A stretch of 64,000 bases of DNA. Source: Sisyra terminalis (Eukaryota > Arthropoda > Insecta > Neuroptera > Sisyridae). Positions 60,469 through 64,000 of the stretch are shown here, piece by piece; the stretch's first letter is position 1; each line of letters begins with the position of its first letter. A program made the translations under genes and the position numbers. The notes beneath the pieces are model-generated. The model had not been told where the DNA came from. It saw only the letters and a list, made by a program, of their open reading frames with translations, and ran no database searches. The stretch spans positions 50,355,050-50,419,049 of the forward strand of contig OY292277.1 in assembly GCA_958496175.1 (NCBI GenBank), in the 5' to 3' direction.

Positions 60469-61690
60469 GATAATACGTCACGAATATTTTTGTTTGAACT
60501 TCGGTTCAAATTTATGTTGGTGGTATGATTTTATATATTATTATATTAAGTTTATATATTATTATATTAAATTTGGATATTATTATATTAAATTTGTATA
60601 TTATTCTGTTATATTATACTACATAAATTGGACTGCAATATATTTTATATATTGTATACACAGTATAACTGTTCAAAGTCAGCGGAAAAAATATTATTTT
60701 GATCATATTGCAGTTCAACGATTGATTATTATCTTAAATTCAAAAAGTTAAAGAAAATTATTTTTTAAGTTTTCTTTTAATATAAAAATTGATCTGATAT
60801 AGTAAAATAATTCAAATTCGAATTGATCTTTACAGTTTTGATACAGAACTACCTGTTAAAAAATTTGATTTTGAATATTTTAAAAAAAAAATAATAAATA
60901 TTCCCAAAGGGTAAAGTTCAACCTGATTTCATGTCATAAAAGGATTTGATTTTCATAATGATATAAAAAAGTTTTTATTTTTTTGCTTTATTTTCATCAT
61001 ATTGCAGTTCAACGACTAATTATTATCTAAAATTCATAAAGTTAAAGAAAATTATTTTTTAAGTTTTCTTTTAATATAATAATTGATCTGATATAGTAAA
61101 ATAATTCAAATTCGAATTGATCTTTACAGTTTTGTTACAGAACTACCGGTTAAAAAATTTGATTTTGAATTTAAAAAAAAAATTATTAATAATCCCAAAG
61201 GGTAAAGTCCCACCTGATTTCATATCATCAAAGGATTTCATTTTCATAATAATATAAAAAAGCTTTTAATTTCTCGCTTTATTATCATCATATATCAGAT
61301 CAACGATTGATTATTATCTAAAATTCATAAAGTTAAAGAAAATTATTTTTTAAGTTTTCTTTTAATATTAAAATTGATCTGATATAGTAAAATAATTCAA
61401 ATTCGAATTGATCTTTACAGTTTCGATGCAGAACTACCTGTTAAAAAATTCGATTTTGAATTTTAAAAAAAAATAATTAATATTCCCAAAGGGTAAAGTC
61501 CCCCCTGATTTCATATCATCAAAGGATTTGATTTTCATGATGATATAAAAAAGCTTTTATTTTTTCGCTTTATTCTCATCATACTGCAGTTTAATTGTTG
61601 AATATTATCTAAAATTCATCAAGTTAAAGAAAAATATTTATTACGTCTTTTTTTAACATGAAAATTGATCTGATATAATGAAATGATCCA

Positions 61691-62589
61691 TTATTTGTAC
61701 AGAAATTCACATTCATTAACCATCATTATAAATTTATAAACTTTATTACTACATTTTGGTAAACCCATAAACCATTTGTCCTAATTGCTTTTAAATTAGA
61801 AACAATTCAATAGTTTGGTTAATGCATTGGATTACAAATGCAAATCGTCAAATTCATATAAGTTTCGAAAACTATTTCGAGTGGATCAGCAAAAGCACGA
61901 AAACTGGTCTGAAAGAAAATGCAAATCTTATGACTTATTTTGATGAATCAACCGATTTAAGTAAATTCAAACTTTCAATAAATTTCATTATTTATTCCTT
62001 TAATAATTCAAAGCTCTTAAGTTCTTAAATCTTCTTAAATATAATCAAAACTTTATGGGAAAATATACTTATATAGAAACTATTTAATTTCCAAAAGTCA
62101 TTTGAGATTTACTCAAAGCGGTGATTGGTTAAAGAAGAACTATAGTAAATCTAGAAAGTGAAGTATGGTTCAATGAATGATCAAAAACAAGCCATAGGAA
62201 TAAAATCACTAAAAAAGAAATTTTTGGACTGGAGAAAAATGCCCACAGTATTTTAGGTAGAAGTTTACGCCAGGATTTCCCAAACTTTTTTTTTCTTGAG
62301 AAACCCTTATGAAAGTTTTTAAACCAGTGAAGAATATGATTGATTGATTCATTTAACTTGAAGCTTACTCTTCAGATTATTACTTATTTGCATTGATGGG
62401 ACACACACTTGTTGAGCAGCACTTAAAATTATACAAAGATCTATAATAAATAAGTTTATTATATGTTTTTTTTTATGCTTAAGTATATTTGTCTCCATTT
62501 AAAAAAAATAAATTGTACATTATTTACTGCTTAGTTAAATATTTATTAATAAAAAAGTAAAGTGTTCACTATACATATATTATGATATA
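61691..62589. other. AT-rich block, possible hAT transposase trace
   Basis: An open frame at 61822-62028 (+) contains MTYFDESTDLSKFKLSINF, which resembles the DESTD block of hAT transposases. No further domain follows, so this is only a hint. The rest holds nothing I can name. Confidence 0.25.
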
Positions 62590-63083
62590 TTTCTGTATTA
62601 GAGAAAAACAATTTTTTGAAAAATCTTTTGAAGGGTTGATAAATCGCCAAAACATAAGAAATCATTTTTATAGAGCAGTTAATTTCCAACAAAAATTTGT
62701 ATTGCGCATTGTATAAGAGTCATTTATTGTCGAGTTATAAAATTCATAAACAAAAATGAAATTTGTCTTCAAATAATCAAAATTAAATCCTTAATATCTT
62801 TCAAATGGTGAAGCTTACGAAGAAAATATAAAATACCTTTTTTGTAGAGCATTAAATTTCCTAAAAAATTGTTTCAGAACATTTTTCTGTACAATCGATA
62901 AATGATGAGGTATGAATTTTTTTCTATTGGACTGAGAAAAAAAATACAAAACTGCGATGCGGAGGATCTTCCTATTAAAATTAAGAGCTCATACTTGGTG
63001 AGAATTTTTTTAAGGTGTCTAGCAACCCATTTTTCCGGGTTACTTGTAAAAAAAAAAAAAATCGATTTTTTTGACCCACCCTA
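62590..63083. mobile_element. Foldback family F4, decayed copy
   Basis: The right end, AATCGATTTTTTTGACCCACC then CTA, reads TAGGGTGGGTCAAAAAAATCG in reverse, intermediate between the F1 and F2 termini. Inside are ACCTTTTTTGTAGAGCATT (62838) and ATTAAAATTAAGAGCTCA (62975), the hallmarks shared with F1-F3. The left end is not resolved. Confidence 0.6.
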
Positions 63084-63412
63084 GTGTATACAATATATAG
63101 AATATATTGCGGTCCAATTTATGTAGTATAATTTAATATAATAATATATAAAAATCATACCATAAACATAAATTTGAACAGAAGTTCCAACATTAATCAT
63201 CACGAAACAGTTACGCAGTGATCCTAACTACTTAATGACCACTGAGGAAGATTGCTTGGCAATCGAATTACGTATTTGGGCAATACGTCACGAATATTTT
63301 TGATTGAACTTCTGTTTAAATTTATGTTTATGTTATAATTTTTATATATTATTACATTAAATTATACTACATAAATTGGACCGCAATATATTCTATGTAT
63401 TGTTTACACAGC
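63084..63412. repeat. Hammerhead palindrome H5, short centre
   Basis: Arms start with TATACAATATATAGAATAT, GCGGTCCAATTTATGTAG and end with their inverse, CTACATAAATTGGACCGC, ATATTCTATGTATTG. The left copy of the motif is deleted. It abuts the F4 end with no spacer. Confidence 0.87.
63240..63278 (+). ncRNA. Hammerhead-like ribozyme motif, H5
   Basis: CTGAGGA (63242-63248), one A, GATTGC-TTG-GCAATC, then GAATT (GAAAT with one change). The variable core base is G. Confidence 0.42.
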
Positions 63413-64000
63413 GGACGGTAGTAAAAGTTAATAATTTGGAGATCTTTATTAGTCATTATTACTCGAATAAAGAAAGGAAAATATTTATTAAAAAACTGAT
63501 TTTAATTACTAAATAACATCTTCAATTGCATATATATTTTGGGACATATTTAAGAGGAGATACTACTCGATAATTTAGATTTACAAATTTATGGGCATTT
63601 TTTTCTAGTAACACTAATATTACAAACAAATATTTTATTTTCCTGGATTCTCGTTTTATTTTTTCCTGCAACTCTTTCCCACCAAAACCATCCTCCACAT
63701 AAACTTTTTTTTTCTTTTTTTTTTGGTGTTTTCTCTTTTGATTAGAATTCAAATTGGAATTGTAAAGCAGTGAAATTACGTTTTCCCAAACGGAATTTAA
63801 GTTTGAGCTCTTTGTGCGCTGTTGTAACTTGCATATATGGAAAATGTTAAATAATTAATGTGCGTTACAAACGAAAATGGAACAATGTGTGAAGATTGGA
63901 TTTGAATAAAAATTTAAAGCAAAATTCACACGGCGAAATCGAACGACTAATTCAATCAAACTCGCTGGAAAATTAATAATTAAGTTAGTGCGAATATGAG
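63413..64000. other. Unique flank, no gene seen
   Basis: AT-rich DNA without recognised repeats. A 76-codon lysine-rich minus-strand frame (63522-63752) comes from poly-T tracts and is not called. Confidence 0.35.

Larger units (their letters stand above)
60110..60668. repeat. Hammerhead palindrome H5, complete
   Basis: Both arms carry GTCCAATTTATGTAGTATA, AACATAAATTTGAACAGAA, ACGTCACGAATATTTTTGT and GATTGCTTGGCAATC, in opposite orientation around a centre near 60375. The inner arms (CAGTTACGGAGTGATCC) match almost perfectly. The outer arms contain runs of a TATTATATTAAATTT unit expanded to different lengths. It interrupts the satellite array. Confidence 0.9.
58660..61690. repeat. ~292-bp satellite array with inversion
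   Basis: CTAATTGATCTTTACAGTTTT, or its CGAATT variant, starts units at about 58841, 59131, 59625, 59923, 60819, 61112 and 61403. Adjacent spacings are 290-298 bp. Shared parts are GATACAGAACTACCTGTTA, CCCAAAGGGTAAAGTCCC, ACCTGATTTCATATCATCA, AAAGGATTTGATTTTCATAA and AAAATTGATCTGATATA. A stretch at about 59262-59520 is in reverse orientation (GAAATCAGGTGGGGCTTTACC), and a 560-bp palindrome sits at 60110-60668. No coding frame. Confidence 0.92.

Noticed and set aside
61822..62028. hAT transposase (FDESTD) resemblance
   Set aside because: Only one short block matches; no dimerisation domain, no terminal repeats, so it is kept only as a hint.
62271..62300. CAGGATTTCCCAAAC as a hAT terminus
   Set aside because: It points away from the possible transposase trace and has no inverted partner.
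1..64000. tRNA, rRNA or CRISPR features
   Set aside because: No cloverleaf with matching A and B boxes, no rRNA-like stretch, and no short regular repeats with unique spacers; the repeats here are long and divergent.

Overview
This window is very AT-rich, repeat-saturated, non-coding animal DNA, almost certainly from an insect or related arthropod. The evidence is the mobile-element mix: Jockey-like and I-clade-like LINE relics, Penelope-like elements (PLEs), rosa-type (DD41D) and mariner (DD34D) transposase relics, a short Helitron, and hAT-, piggyBac- and Tigger-like non-autonomous elements. I cannot name the species. No complete host gene, tRNA, rRNA or CRISPR array is visible. The only plausible host coding sequence is a short GC-richer candidate first exon at 33044-33142 (+) that ends at a strong splice donor.

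Layout. 0.1-1.4 kb: tandem array of ~316-bp units with one segment inverted. 4.1-4.8 kb: foldback elements. 5.0-5.75 kb: Jockey-like RT relic (-). 6.3-7.5 kb: PLE relic (-) broken by a Jockey-like 3' half. 8.5-9.4 kb: complete foldback element. 11.2-12.65 kb: tandem duplication carrying a foldback element. 12.67-12.93 kb: palindrome with a hammerhead-like motif on each arm. 13.7-14.6 kb: tandem duplication. 17.0-20.2 kb: best-preserved PLE (+), again broken by a Jockey-like 3' half, with a hammerhead-like motif right after its stop codon. 20.4-20.7 kb: small inverted-repeat element with a hammerhead-like motif. 23.6-26.3 kb: tandem repeats. 26.4-27.2 kb: foldback element. 28.85-29.64 kb: two hammerhead-bearing repeats, one split by a Tigger-like MITE. 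30.3-32.4 kb: rosa-like transposon and a duplicated block with a hAT-like MITE. 32.5-34.6 kb: unique DNA with the candidate exon. 34.6-43.6 kb: foldback elements, a hAT MITE and unique blocks. 45.3-46.1 kb: mariner relic. 47.0-49.1 kb: duplication carrying a foldback element. 50.5-56.7 kb: LINE RNase H relics split by a Helitron and a piggyBac-like MITE. 56.7-57.7 kb: second rosa-like copy (-) carrying a second copy of the hAT-like MITE. 58.7-61.7 kb: ~292-bp satellite array invaded by a hammerhead palindrome. 62.6-63.4 kb: foldback end abutting another hammerhead palindrome.

Three themes tie the window together. First, a hammerhead-ribozyme-like core (CTGANGA, short hairpin, GAAA) recurs at about ten sites, nearly always inside inverted repeats and once directly behind a PLE reading frame; this fits the known association of PLEs with hammerhead ribozymes. 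Second, at least four divergent families of long foldback elements share TAG..TG-type termini, 8-bp target duplications where they can be read, a subterminal TTAATATTAATATTAAG block and an internal CCTTTTTTGTAG motif. Third, repeated host blocks supply internal empty sites, so six insertions can be dated relative to their surroundings and given precise ends from this sequence alone.
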